Origin: Pseudomonadota bacterium
GTDB taxonomy: Bacteria; Pseudomonadota; Gammaproteobacteria; Burkholderiales; Rhodocyclaceae
Assembly: GCA_021811225.1 (NCBI GenBank)
Contig: JAJZPJ010000166.1
Span: forward strand, 1 to 5,803
Reading direction: 5' to 3'
DNA: 5,803 bases
Shown here: one piece after another, positions 1 to 5,803 of the stretch
Layout: each line of letters begins with the position of its first letter
Numbering within the stretch: position 1 is the first letter of the stretch
Notes under the pieces: model-generated
What the model was told of the DNA's origin: nothing
Database searches by the model: none
The model's input: only the letters and a program-made list of their open reading frames with translations
Program-made: the position numbers and the translations under genes

Positions 1-59
1 GCGCGACGCCGGCGGAAGACCAGGCGGAATATCGCAGCCCGCCGATTATATCGAAACAA

Positions 60-548
60 TCAGTGGAACGCCGACGGGGCCGGCAACGCTCCCGCTTCGG
101 GCGCCTTGGGCCGCCACAGGTCCAGCGCCCATCCGGTCGCCTCCGCCGTCTCGTCGAGAAGACGAATCAGGGCATACAGGCTGGGATCGTCGAGCTTCAG
201 TGCTTCCCCCCTGCCCTGCGCATCGATCAATTCCAGCGCATGCCCGCCGCTTTCATCGGGTCCGTATTTCAGGGTCGAGACCAGGATGGGCGGAAGCCCT
301 GTCGCCATTCTCGGCGCCCGGGTCAGGGCCTGGGTCTGACGCGCCTCGTCCTGCTTCAAGGACAGCAGCCATTCCCGCGCAGACCCGCTGACGCCGCCGT
401 CGAGCGACGCACCGGCACGCTGCCACAACACCTGCCAGAGCAGCGGCGTCATGCGCCGGGTCAGCCAGAAGCTGGCCGAGCGCTCGGCCAGCATAAGCGA
501 GAGCAGCAGGCGATCTTCGCCCGGGTCGTAGGTCAGTTGCAGTTGCAC
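60..548 (-). CDS. Small soluble protein of unknown function linked to the type I secretion operon
   Basis: This is a 162-codon gene starting with GTG (548-546). I do not recognise a named family. It is supported as real by a strong AGGAG five bases before the GTG, by its tight placement eight bases after the tolC-like stop on the same strand, and by protein-like composition. There is no signal peptide or membrane segment, so it is predicted to be cytoplasmic. The N-terminus QLQLTYDPGEDRLLLSL looks like beta strands, followed by FWLTRR (27-32) and a Trp-rich helix (MTPLLWQVLWQR). A polar linker follows, then STLKYGP, ALELIDAQG and a helix DPSLYALIRLLDETAEATGW ending in ALDLWRP. The Pro/Ala-rich tail is probably disordered. 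I vaguely recall small proteins with a DRLLL...WLTRR pattern in proteobacteria but cannot name a function. By position it could assist secretion (chaperone, regulator or assembly factor), which is inference only. It appears to be the last gene of the operon in view. Confidence 0.82.
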   Translation of the reverse strand: MQLQLTYDPGEDRLLLSLMLAERSASFWLTRRMTPLLWQVLWQRAGASLDGGVSGSAREWLLSLKQDEARQTQALTRAPRMATGLPPILVSTLKYGPDESGGHALELIDAQGRGEALKLDDPSLYALIRLLDETAEATGWALDLWRPKAPEAGALPAPSAFH

Positions 549-553
549 GAAGG

Positions 554-558
554 CTCCT
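554..558 (-). promoter_or_regulatory. Ribosome binding site for the 162-codon gene, overlapping the tolC-like stop codon
   Basis: On the minus strand the sequence reads TAGGAGCCTTC followed by GTG. The AGGAG shares its first two bases with the TAG stop (559-557) of the channel gene and sits five bases before the GTG start. This decides the GTG as the start and argues that the small gene is translated by ribosomes finishing the channel gene. Confidence 0.8.
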
Positions 559-1954
559 ACATCGCGGCCGCGCCGGGGGCCGTGTCCGACAGCCAGCTGT
601 TGATGAGCGCGATTTCCTGATTGTTGATCGACCCGACCAGCCCATGCAAACGCACCCGGGCCAGGATGTACTGGTAGCGCGCCTGCGCCAGGTCCCGCCG
701 GGCGTTGAAGCGCTGCTGTTCCGCATTCAGGATATCGACCTGGGTGCGGGTGCCGGCCTGAAGGCCCTTCTTGTTCGAGAATACCGCCTGGTCGGCCGAG
801 CGCTCGGCCTGCTCCAGTGCCCTGATCTTCAGTATCCCCTCGGTGACGTTCTGGTATTCCTTCTGCACCTGCAGGTCCAGTTCGCGGCGCGCACCCTCGT
901 ATTGCTGCCGGTATTTCTCCAGATTGTCGGCTGCCTGCCGTTCCTGGGAATTGACGTAGCCTCCGGCGAAGAGCGGGATATTCACCTGCACGCCCACCGA
1001 GGTCGTGAGATAGCGTTGATTGATCGTGATGCCGCTCTCGCTGAGACTATTGCTGCGGCTGGCGACCAGATCCACGGTCGGATATTGCCCCGCCTTGGCC
1101 TTCTCCAGTTCCAGCTTGGCCGATTCGATGTTCGCCCGAGCGGCCCTCAGCTCGGCATTGCTTTTCTCGGCTTGTGCGATCCATTTCGCGGGATCGGCCG
1201 GCGACGGCGGCGACAGCTCCATGCGGGCCGGATCGAGTCGCGCGAGCTGCTTCGCCGGCCGGTTGATGATCACCTCCAGCTGGCGCCGGGTGTAGCCGAG
1301 GTTGTGCTGCGCCTCGAGTTCCTGAGCCAGAACCATGTCGTAGCGGGCCTGGGCATCGTCGATGTCGGTTCGCGTCCCTTGCCCGGCCTGGAAGGAAAGC
1401 TTCGCCCCCTTCAGTTGCGCGGCATAGGCTTGCTTTTGCGCCTCGATCAGGGCCATCTGGTCGCGCGCCATCAGGTCTTCGAAATAGGCGCCGCACAGGC
1501 GCACCAGCATGTCCTGCCGACTCTTGTCGAGCGAGGCTTCGGCGCTGACGACCTGAGACTTTGCCTGCTGGTACTGGGCGAAGTTGTATTTGCGATAGAG
1601 GGGCTGACGCAGGCTCAGGACATAACTCGAACCCAGGTAATCATAGCGGCTACTGACCAGCTGGCCGAGAAAACCCGGGGTCCGGCTGTCCGTCTGGTTC
1701 TTGTCGCGCATCAGACTGGCCGAGATATTGGGCAGCAATTGGGAGAGGGCCTGGGGCACCGCTTCCCGGTTTGCCGCCGTGTCCGCGAGCGCGGCCTGAT
1801 AGCGGGAATCCTGCTGCAGCGCCAGGCGGTAACTCTGAACGAGGTCCAGGCCGAAGGCCGGAGGCATCGCCCCCAGCAACAGGGCGCCCGCCAGCCAGGC
1901 CAAGGGGCGCTTGCGGGCGATGGAGGTCAACTCGAACGCGACGAAATTCACCAT
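557..1954 (-). CDS. TolC-family outer membrane channel of type I secretion, PrtF-like
   Basis: This is the outer membrane efflux protein that would form the trimeric exit duct. It has 465 residues, in the family range. The N-terminus looks like a Sec signal peptide: basic RKR at 14-16, hydrophobic LAWLAGALLLGAM, then PPAFG with likely cleavage after Gly35, leaving a mature start LDLVQSYRLAL that matches the family's conserved opening. Two pseudo-repeats of the outer membrane efflux fold are visible. FQAGQGTRTDIDDAQARYD at 188-206 and LQAGTRTQVDILNAEQQRF at 398-416 are corresponding helices in the two halves. LRQPLY (115-120) and VNIPLFAGG (324-332) are the paired strand-to-helix motifs. Cys154 is the only cysteine. 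The ATG at 1954 lies one base after the adaptor stop, with GAGGAA four bases upstream inside the last adaptor codons. It is probably dedicated to this system, given its place in the operon, although TolC proteins can be shared. Confidence 0.95.
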   Translation of the reverse strand: MVNFVAFELTSIARKRPLAWLAGALLLGAMPPAFGLDLVQSYRLALQQDSRYQAALADTAANREAVPQALSQLLPNISASLMRDKNQTDSRTPGFLGQLVSSRYDYLGSSYVLSLRQPLYRKYNFAQYQQAKSQVVSAEASLDKSRQDMLVRLCGAYFEDLMARDQMALIEAQKQAYAAQLKGAKLSFQAGQGTRTDIDDAQARYDMVLAQELEAQHNLGYTRRQLEVIINRPAKQLARLDPARMELSPPSPADPAKWIAQAEKSNAELRAARANIESAKLELEKAKAGQYPTVDLVASRSNSLSESGITINQRYLTTSVGVQVNIPLFAGGYVNSQERQAADNLEKYRQQYEGARRELDLQVQKEYQNVTEGILKIRALEQAERSADQAVFSNKKGLQAGTRTQVDILNAEQQRFNARRDLAQARYQYILARVRLHGLVGSINNQEIALINSWLSDTAPGAAAM

Positions 1955-1955
1955 G

Positions 1956-3323
1956 TCATTCCTCTTTCATCGAGGCAGCCAGGCGTTGCAGGAAAGGATG
2001 CAGCAGATAGGTGAGCACCGTCCGTTCGCCGGTCCTGAACACCACCTGAGCGGGCATGCCGGCCTGCATTTCATGATTGCCCAGCTGCTTCACTCCTTCG
2101 GGGGTGATCGCGATCTGTCCCAGATAAAAGGGTATCCCGGTTCTCGGATCGGTGATCACGTCCGATGAGATGGAGGTCACCTTGCCCTGCACCACCAGCG
2201 CCGGAGAATTGGCGAAGGCGGAAAAGCGCACGTCGGCGATCAGGCCCTTGTGGATGCGATCGATCATCTGCGGCGGCACCCGCGCCTCCAGGATCAGGGG
2301 CTCGTCCTGCGGCACGATGTCCATCAGCTTCTGTCCGGGGCCGATCACGCCGCCCACCGTCTGCTCCACCAGTCCCACCACCTGTCCGTCTTCCGGGGCG
2401 CGGATGACCATGCGATCCAACTCGTCCTTGGCCGCCTTGGTCCTCTGCTGGTCGGACTGGACCTCGCGGCGCACGTCGGCGAGCGTGCCCTCGACCTCCT
2501 TGCGATATTCCTGGACGCGCTGGGCAGCGCGCGCCCGCGTCTCGGCGATCTGGCGATTGGTGCGCAGGATATTGCTCTCGGTTTCGGCGATGGCCCCGGT
2601 GGCCTCGGCGGCCATCCGCTCCAGGTCGAGCTGCTTGTTGCGCGGGGCATAGCCCTCCTTGACCAGATCGCGTATGCCCTTGAGCTCTTCCTGGATGTAC
2701 TGCAACTGGCTCTCGCGGCTCGAGAGCGCGCCATCGAGGCCCTGGAGCGACGCCTGCAGGCCCTGCACCGCCTCGTGGTCCGCCTGCATGTCCGACGCCA
2801 GCGCTTGGCGTCGCGCCTGGAACAACTGTTCCTGGTTGCTGAGGATCTGCTTGACCTGCGGATCGTTCTGTTCCTGCAGCAGATCGGGGTGAAAGGTGAT
2901 TTTTGACTGGCCGCTCTGTTCCGCCAGCAGACGACCCTCCATCGCTCTCAGGGTCAGGTAGCGTTGGCGCACCGCTTCGTAATTGGCGCGCACCAGTGAG
3001 TCGTCCAGGGCGATCAGGGGCTCACCCTTTTTCACGAACTGCCCTTCCCTGACGTAAATCTTGCGCACCAGTCCGCCGGTGAGATGCTGAATGATCTTGC
3101 GCTTGGTGGCGATGGTGACCATGCCTTGCGTCGGCACCCCTTCCTCCAGCGGCGCCAGGCCGGCCCAGAGCAGGAAGCCGCCGAAGCCGATGCCGAGCAC
3201 CCACAGTCCGAGTCTGGCCGGGCGCGAAGTGTCGGAAGGCAGGATGATTTCGCCTTCCAGCGAGCTGCCCTTGGCCGGGGCCGGGACGGCCTTGATGTTT
3301 CCCAACAGATTGCGAATTGCCAT
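1956..3323 (-). CDS. HlyD-family periplasmic adaptor (membrane fusion protein), PrtE-like
   Basis: This is the membrane fusion protein of the type I secretion system. It is anchored in the inner membrane and bridges the ABC subunit to the outer membrane channel across the periplasm. It has 455 residues, a normal length. A short cytoplasmic N-terminus precedes one transmembrane segment at about 39-57 (LGLWVLGIGFGGFLLWAGL). The first lipoyl half-motif follows at about 76-107 (GGLVRKIYVREGQFVKKGE), then a long Glu/Gln/Arg-rich coiled-coil hairpin at about 109-300 and the second lipoyl half at 305-338 (VIRAPEDGQVVGL, then VGGVIGPGQKLMDIVP). A beta-barrel region and the family C-terminus GMPAQVVFRTGERT at 422-435 complete it. 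The ATG at 3323 has AGGAA seven bases upstream. The stop TGA is separated from the next ATG by a single base, which implies translational coupling. The domain order excludes RND-type adaptors, which carry a lipoprotein signal instead of this single N-terminal anchor. Confidence 0.96.
   Translation of the reverse strand: MAIRNLLGNIKAVPAPAKGSSLEGEIILPSDTSRPARLGLWVLGIGFGGFLLWAGLAPLEEGVPTQGMVTIATKRKIIQHLTGGLVRKIYVREGQFVKKGEPLIALDDSLVRANYEAVRQRYLTLRAMEGRLLAEQSGQSKITFHPDLLQEQNDPQVKQILSNQEQLFQARRQALASDMQADHEAVQGLQASLQGLDGALSSRESQLQYIQEELKGIRDLVKEGYAPRNKQLDLERMAAEATGAIAETESNILRTNRQIAETRARAAQRVQEYRKEVEGTLADVRREVQSDQQRTKAAKDELDRMVIRAPEDGQVVGLVEQTVGGVIGPGQKLMDIVPQDEPLILEARVPPQMIDRIHKGLIADVRFSAFANSPALVVQGKVTSISSDVITDPRTGIPFYLGQIAITPEGVKQLGNHEMQAGMPAQVVFRTGERTVLTYLLHPFLQRLAASMKEE
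1959..1964 (-). promoter_or_regulatory. Ribosome binding site for the TolC-like gene inside the adaptor's last codons
   Basis: GAGGAA encodes the last two Glu residues of the HlyD-like protein and lies four bases before the ATG at 1954. The junction reads GAGGAATGACATG, so the adaptor stop and channel start are one base apart. The arrangement fits coupled translation of the two partners. Confidence 0.8.
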
Positions 3324-3330
3324 GGCTCGA

Positions 3331-3335
3331 TTCCT
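3331..3335 (-). promoter_or_regulatory. Ribosome binding site for the HlyD-like gene
   Basis: AGGAA lies seven bases before the ATG at 3323, within the 27-base gap after the second ABC gene. It supports this ATG as the adaptor start. The gap is too short to hold a convincing separate promoter. Confidence 0.7.
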
Positions 3336-3350
3336 GATTTTGAAATGCGT

Positions 3351-5096
3351 TCAGATGGGCTGCGGTTCCGGCGCGGCTTCGGCGCCGCGCGCTTCCTGGG
3401 CGGCAGAGGCGGCTCGCGCCTGCATCGCGGCGATGACCTCCGCAGCCGGTCCGTAGAGCAGGATGGCGCCTTCGGCGAGCAGCAGGATGCGATCGGCGAC
3501 GCCGATGATGTTGGTGCGATGGGTGATGAGGAACACCGTCTTGCCCTGTTCCTTGAGGCCCTTCATCGCGGCGACCAGGGCCGTCTCGCCGACCTCGTCG
3601 AGATTGGAGTTCGGCTCGTCGAGCACGATCACGCTGGGATCGCCGTACATCGCGCGCGCCAGACCGATGCGCTGGCGCTGGCCGCCGGAGAGCAGGCTGC
3701 CGGCCTCGCCCATCGAGGTATCGTAGCCGCGCGGCAGGCGCAGGATCATGTCATGCACCCCGGCGCGGACCGCGGCCTGGATCACCTTGTCCGGATCGAT
3801 GTCGCCGAAGCGGGCGATGTTCTCGGCGATCGTGCCTTCGAACAGCTCGATGTCCTGGGGCAGATAGCCGAGAAATGGCCCCAGTTCGTCGCGGTTCCAG
3901 CCCTGCAGCGGTTCGCCGTCGATCGTCACCCGGCCCTGGGTATAGGGCCAGATGCCGACCAGCGATCGCGCCAGCGTGGACTTCCCCGAGCCGGAGGGGC
4001 CGATGATGGCGATGATCTCGCCGGCCGGAAAATCGGCGTTCAGGCCCCGGAGTATCGGCGCTGCGCGACCGGGCGCGGTCGCCACCAGATCCTCGATGCT
4101 CATCGCTCCCTGCGGCGCGGCATGGACGAGGCCCGCGTCGCGCGCCGGATGCTTCGCCAGCAGCGCCTCCAGGCGCTCGAAGGATTTGCGTGCGGAGAAA
4201 AAGGATTTCCAGGTCGACACCATCAGGTCGATCGGCGCGGTGGCGCGGCCCATCAGCACGTTGGAGACGAAGATCGAGACCGGGCTCAGCTCGCCCTTCA
4301 GCACCAGCAGGGCGGCGAGCCCCAGGGCCAGCGACTGCTGGGTGTAGCGCACGAACTTGCTCACCGCCTGCATGCGGTTGCCCAGATCCTGGGCGCCGTT
4401 GTTCAGCCGCAGATGCTTCTGCTGCCCTGCCTGCCAGCGGCGGCGCAGGTCGCCCAGCATGCCCATGGATTCGATCACCTCGGCATTCTTCAGCTTGCTG
4501 TGCACGTAGGCATTCACCTGCATGCCGGCTTCCATCGCATGCTCGAGGGGCTCGTGGGTGACCCGATGGCCGATGTAGGCGACCAGTATCAGCATCAGCG
4601 CGGAGGCGATGGCGAACCAGCCCAGCAGCGGATTGAGCATAAACAGCACCGCGACGTAGATCGGCGCCCAGGGCGCGTCCAGAAAGGCGAACAGACCCTG
4701 GCCGGTGAGGAACTGGCGGACGTTGGTCAGGTCGGAAAACGGCTGCGCCGGATTCGTCCCGGTCTGGCTGAGGTAGGCCTCGAAACTGGCGTTGAACACG
4801 CGCGAGTTCAGCTTCTCGTCGAGCTTGACCCCGGCGCGCACCAGCAGGCGCGAGCGCGACCATTCGGCGAAAGCCATCACGGCCAGCAGGAACAACATCA
4901 CCGCGGTCAGCGCCAGCAGGGTCAGGTCGCTGCCGGAGACCAGGACGCGGTCGAACACCTGCATCATGTACAAGGACGGCATGATCATCAGAACGTTCAC
5001 CACCATGGTGAAGAGCACGCAGACGGCCAGCTCGCGCCGGAACAGCCAAAGCGTCGCCGACAGTTCGCTGCGCCGGAAGAAGGATGGGGTTTTCAT
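3351..5096 (-). CDS. Type I secretion system permease/ATPase, PrtD family (second ABC gene)
   Basis: This is a complete ABC exporter subunit that drives one-step export of an unfolded substrate through the adaptor and channel encoded next. From the ATG at 5096 it has 581 residues, the usual PrtD size, with no N-terminal C39 peptidase-like domain. Hydrophobic segments lie near residues 24-45, 58-78, 145-177 (probably two), 254-268 and 274-293. The FLDAPWAPIY motif (about 138-147) is typical of the family. The ATPase domain has Walker A GPSGSGKS at 366-373, Q-loop Gln414, LSGGQ at 469-473, Asp493/Glu494 in VLDEP and His526, all intact. An upstream in-frame TTG at 5135 would add 13 residues and overlap the previous stop as TTGA. 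I prefer the ATG because MKTPSFFRRSEL leads straight into the conserved N-terminus, but neither start has a good ribosome binding site. The C-terminus is a polar Ala/Glu/Pro-rich tail. The gene lies 27 bases before the adaptor gene. Confidence 0.95.
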   Translation of the reverse strand: MKTPSFFRRSELSATLWLFRRELAVCVLFTMVVNVLMIMPSLYMMQVFDRVLVSGSDLTLLALTAVMLFLLAVMAFAEWSRSRLLVRAGVKLDEKLNSRVFNASFEAYLSQTGTNPAQPFSDLTNVRQFLTGQGLFAFLDAPWAPIYVAVLFMLNPLLGWFAIASALMLILVAYIGHRVTHEPLEHAMEAGMQVNAYVHSKLKNAEVIESMGMLGDLRRRWQAGQQKHLRLNNGAQDLGNRMQAVSKFVRYTQQSLALGLAALLVLKGELSPVSIFVSNVLMGRATAPIDLMVSTWKSFFSARKSFERLEALLAKHPARDAGLVHAAPQGAMSIEDLVATAPGRAAPILRGLNADFPAGEIIAIIGPSGSGKSTLARSLVGIWPYTQGRVTIDGEPLQGWNRDELGPFLGYLPQDIELFEGTIAENIARFGDIDPDKVIQAAVRAGVHDMILRLPRGYDTSMGEAGSLLSGGQRQRIGLARAMYGDPSVIVLDEPNSNLDEVGETALVAAMKGLKEQGKTVFLITHRTNIIGVADRILLLAEGAILLYGPAAEVIAAMQARAASAAQEARGAEAAPEPQPI

Positions 5097-5131
5097 ATTT
5101 TCGGGAATCCAGGAATCATTCGACGGCGGCG

Positions 5132-5803
5132 TCAAGCCGGGACCGGAGCCGCCGCCAGGGCCACGGCCGGCGCCGGCGGCATCTTGCCCTGCAGCGCCGC
5201 CAGCACCTCGTCGCGCAGGCCATAGGCCTTCACCTGGCCCTCGACCATCAGCAGCATCAGGTCCACCGCTTCCAGCACGCTGGTGCGGTGGGTGATCACC
5301 AGGATCGTCGTCCCTTGCGCCTTGAGCGCCAGCAGGGTCTTGACCAAGGCCTGCTCGCCGGCTTCGTCCAGGCTGGAATTGGGTTCGTCGAGCACCAGCA
5401 GGCGGGGATTGCCGTAGATCGCGCGGGCCAGACCGACGCGCTGACGCTGTCCGCCGGAGAGGAAGCAGCCATCCTCGCCGATCGCGCTCTCGTAGCCTTG
5501 GGGCAGGGCGACGATCGTTTCATGCACGCCCACCGCCCGCGCCGCCGCCTCGACCTGCTCCATATCCACGTGGCCGAAGCGGGCGATGTTCTCCGCCAGG
5601 GTGCCGTCGAACAGTTCCACGTCCTGCGGCAGATAGCCGACGTACTGGCCCAGCTCAGCCTTGTTCCAGGGAAAGATATCGACCCCGTCCAGGCGCACCT
5701 TGCCGCCCGCCGCCGGCCAGACGCCGACGATCAGGCGCGCCAGGGTGGTCTTGCCCGAGGCCGAAGGCCCGACCACGGCGACGGCCTTGCCCGCCGGCAC
5801 GAC
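5132..5803 (-). CDS. Type I secretion ABC permease/ATPase, PrtD-like (partial, C-terminal ATPase domain)
   Basis: This is the C-terminal part (223 codons plus TGA) of an ABC exporter subunit that would power type I secretion at the inner membrane. The reading frame is open through the window edge (codons GTC GTG), so the start and the membrane domain lie outside; the GTG near the edge is not a real start. Counting from the edge codon, the visible nucleotide-binding domain has Walker A GPSASGKT at 12-19, Q-loop Gln60 in GYLPQD, signature LSGGQ at 115-119, Walker B LLVLDEP with Asp139 and catalytic Glu140, the D-loop SSLDE and H-loop His172. All catalytic positions are present, so it should hydrolyse ATP. 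The DEPNSSLDE wording is typical of the PrtD family. It ends in an Ala/Pro-rich tail. The closest relative in the window is the next gene, whose ATPase domain is very similar. The assignment to type I secretion rests partly on the neighbours, because the membrane domain is not visible. Confidence 0.93.
   Translation of the reverse strand, partial: VVPAGKAVAVVGPSASGKTTLARLIVGVWPAAGGKVRLDGVDIFPWNKAELGQYVGYLPQDVELFDGTLAENIARFGHVDMEQVEAAARAVGVHETIVALPQGYESAIGEDGCFLSGGQRQRVGLARAIYGNPRLLVLDEPNSSLDEAGEQALVKTLLALKAQGTTILVITHRTSVLEAVDLMLLMVEGQVKAYGLRDEVLAALQGKMPPAPAVALAAAPVPA

Noticed and set aside
23..43. Possible terminator hairpin after the last gene (GGCGG and CCGCC, 11-base loop)
   Set aside because: The stem is only five pairs, the loop is long, and no T-run follows on the minus strand. 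Such matches are common by chance in GC-rich DNA.
45..50. TATAAT on the minus strand just after the last gene, resembling a -10 promoter element
   Set aside because: No -35-like hexamer lies 16-18 bases upstream; the sequence there is GC-rich. Too little downstream sequence is in the window to see a gene that it could serve.
253..726. A 157-codon minus-strand frame overlapping the TolC-like and small genes
   Set aside because: It is Arg/Ala/Ser-rich, overlaps two better supported genes in another frame, and has no motif. It is a GC-rich shadow frame.
644..2014. A 456-codon open frame on the plus strand
   Set aside because: It is antisense to the TolC-like gene, which has a signal peptide, family motifs and a ribosome binding site. 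The plus-strand translation shows no domain and low-complexity Leu/Arg/Gln composition.
3084..5225. A 713-codon open frame on the plus strand, the longest in the window
   Set aside because: It lies antisense to the second ABC gene and parts of its neighbours. The translation is rich in His, Gln, Arg and Gly with no recognisable domain, as expected for the opposite strand of a GC-rich gene. The minus-strand frame has full ABC motifs.
5798..5800. GTG as a possible start of the first ABC gene
   Set aside because: The frame continues open to the window edge and the sequence begins just before Walker A, in the middle of the ATPase domain. The codon is an internal valine of a truncated gene.

Overview
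The window is a GC-rich bacterial segment in which every supported gene lies on the minus strand, so transcription runs from position 5803 towards position 1. Protein sequence and codon use suggest a Gram-negative proteobacterium. The PrtD/HlyD/TolC-type proteins look most like those of Betaproteobacteria (a Rhodocyclales-like host is my guess, from recollection of the families and not from a search). The presence of a TolC-family outer membrane channel by itself implies a diderm cell.

Layout in transcription order: (1) 5803-5132, the C-terminal ATPase half of a type I secretion ABC protein, cut by the window edge; (2) 5096-3351 (or from a TTG at 5135), a complete second type I secretion ABC permease/ATPase of the PrtD type; (3) 3323-1956, a HlyD-family periplasmic adaptor (membrane fusion protein); (4) 1954-557, a TolC-family outer membrane channel; (5) 548-60, a 162-codon protein of unknown function. 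The last 59 bases hold no gene I can support. Intergenic gaps are 1 to about 35 bases and nothing interrupts the run, so this looks like one operon. The window shows no promoter and no convincing terminator.

Together genes 1-4 encode a type I secretion system. ABC protein in the inner membrane, HlyD-like adaptor and TolC-like channel form a continuous conduit that exports an unfolded protein, typically an RTX-type protease, lipase, adhesin or S-layer protein with a C-terminal secretion signal, from cytoplasm to medium in one step. The exported substrate is not encoded in the window. Two points depart from the minimal three-gene prtDEF layout. There are two adjacent PrtD-like ABC genes, both with intact ATPase motifs, which raises the possibility of a heterodimeric ABC engine. 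There is also a small soluble protein translated from a strong ribosome binding site that overlaps the tolC-like stop codon, which is a candidate accessory factor. I see no CRISPR array, RNA gene, insertion sequence or phage feature.
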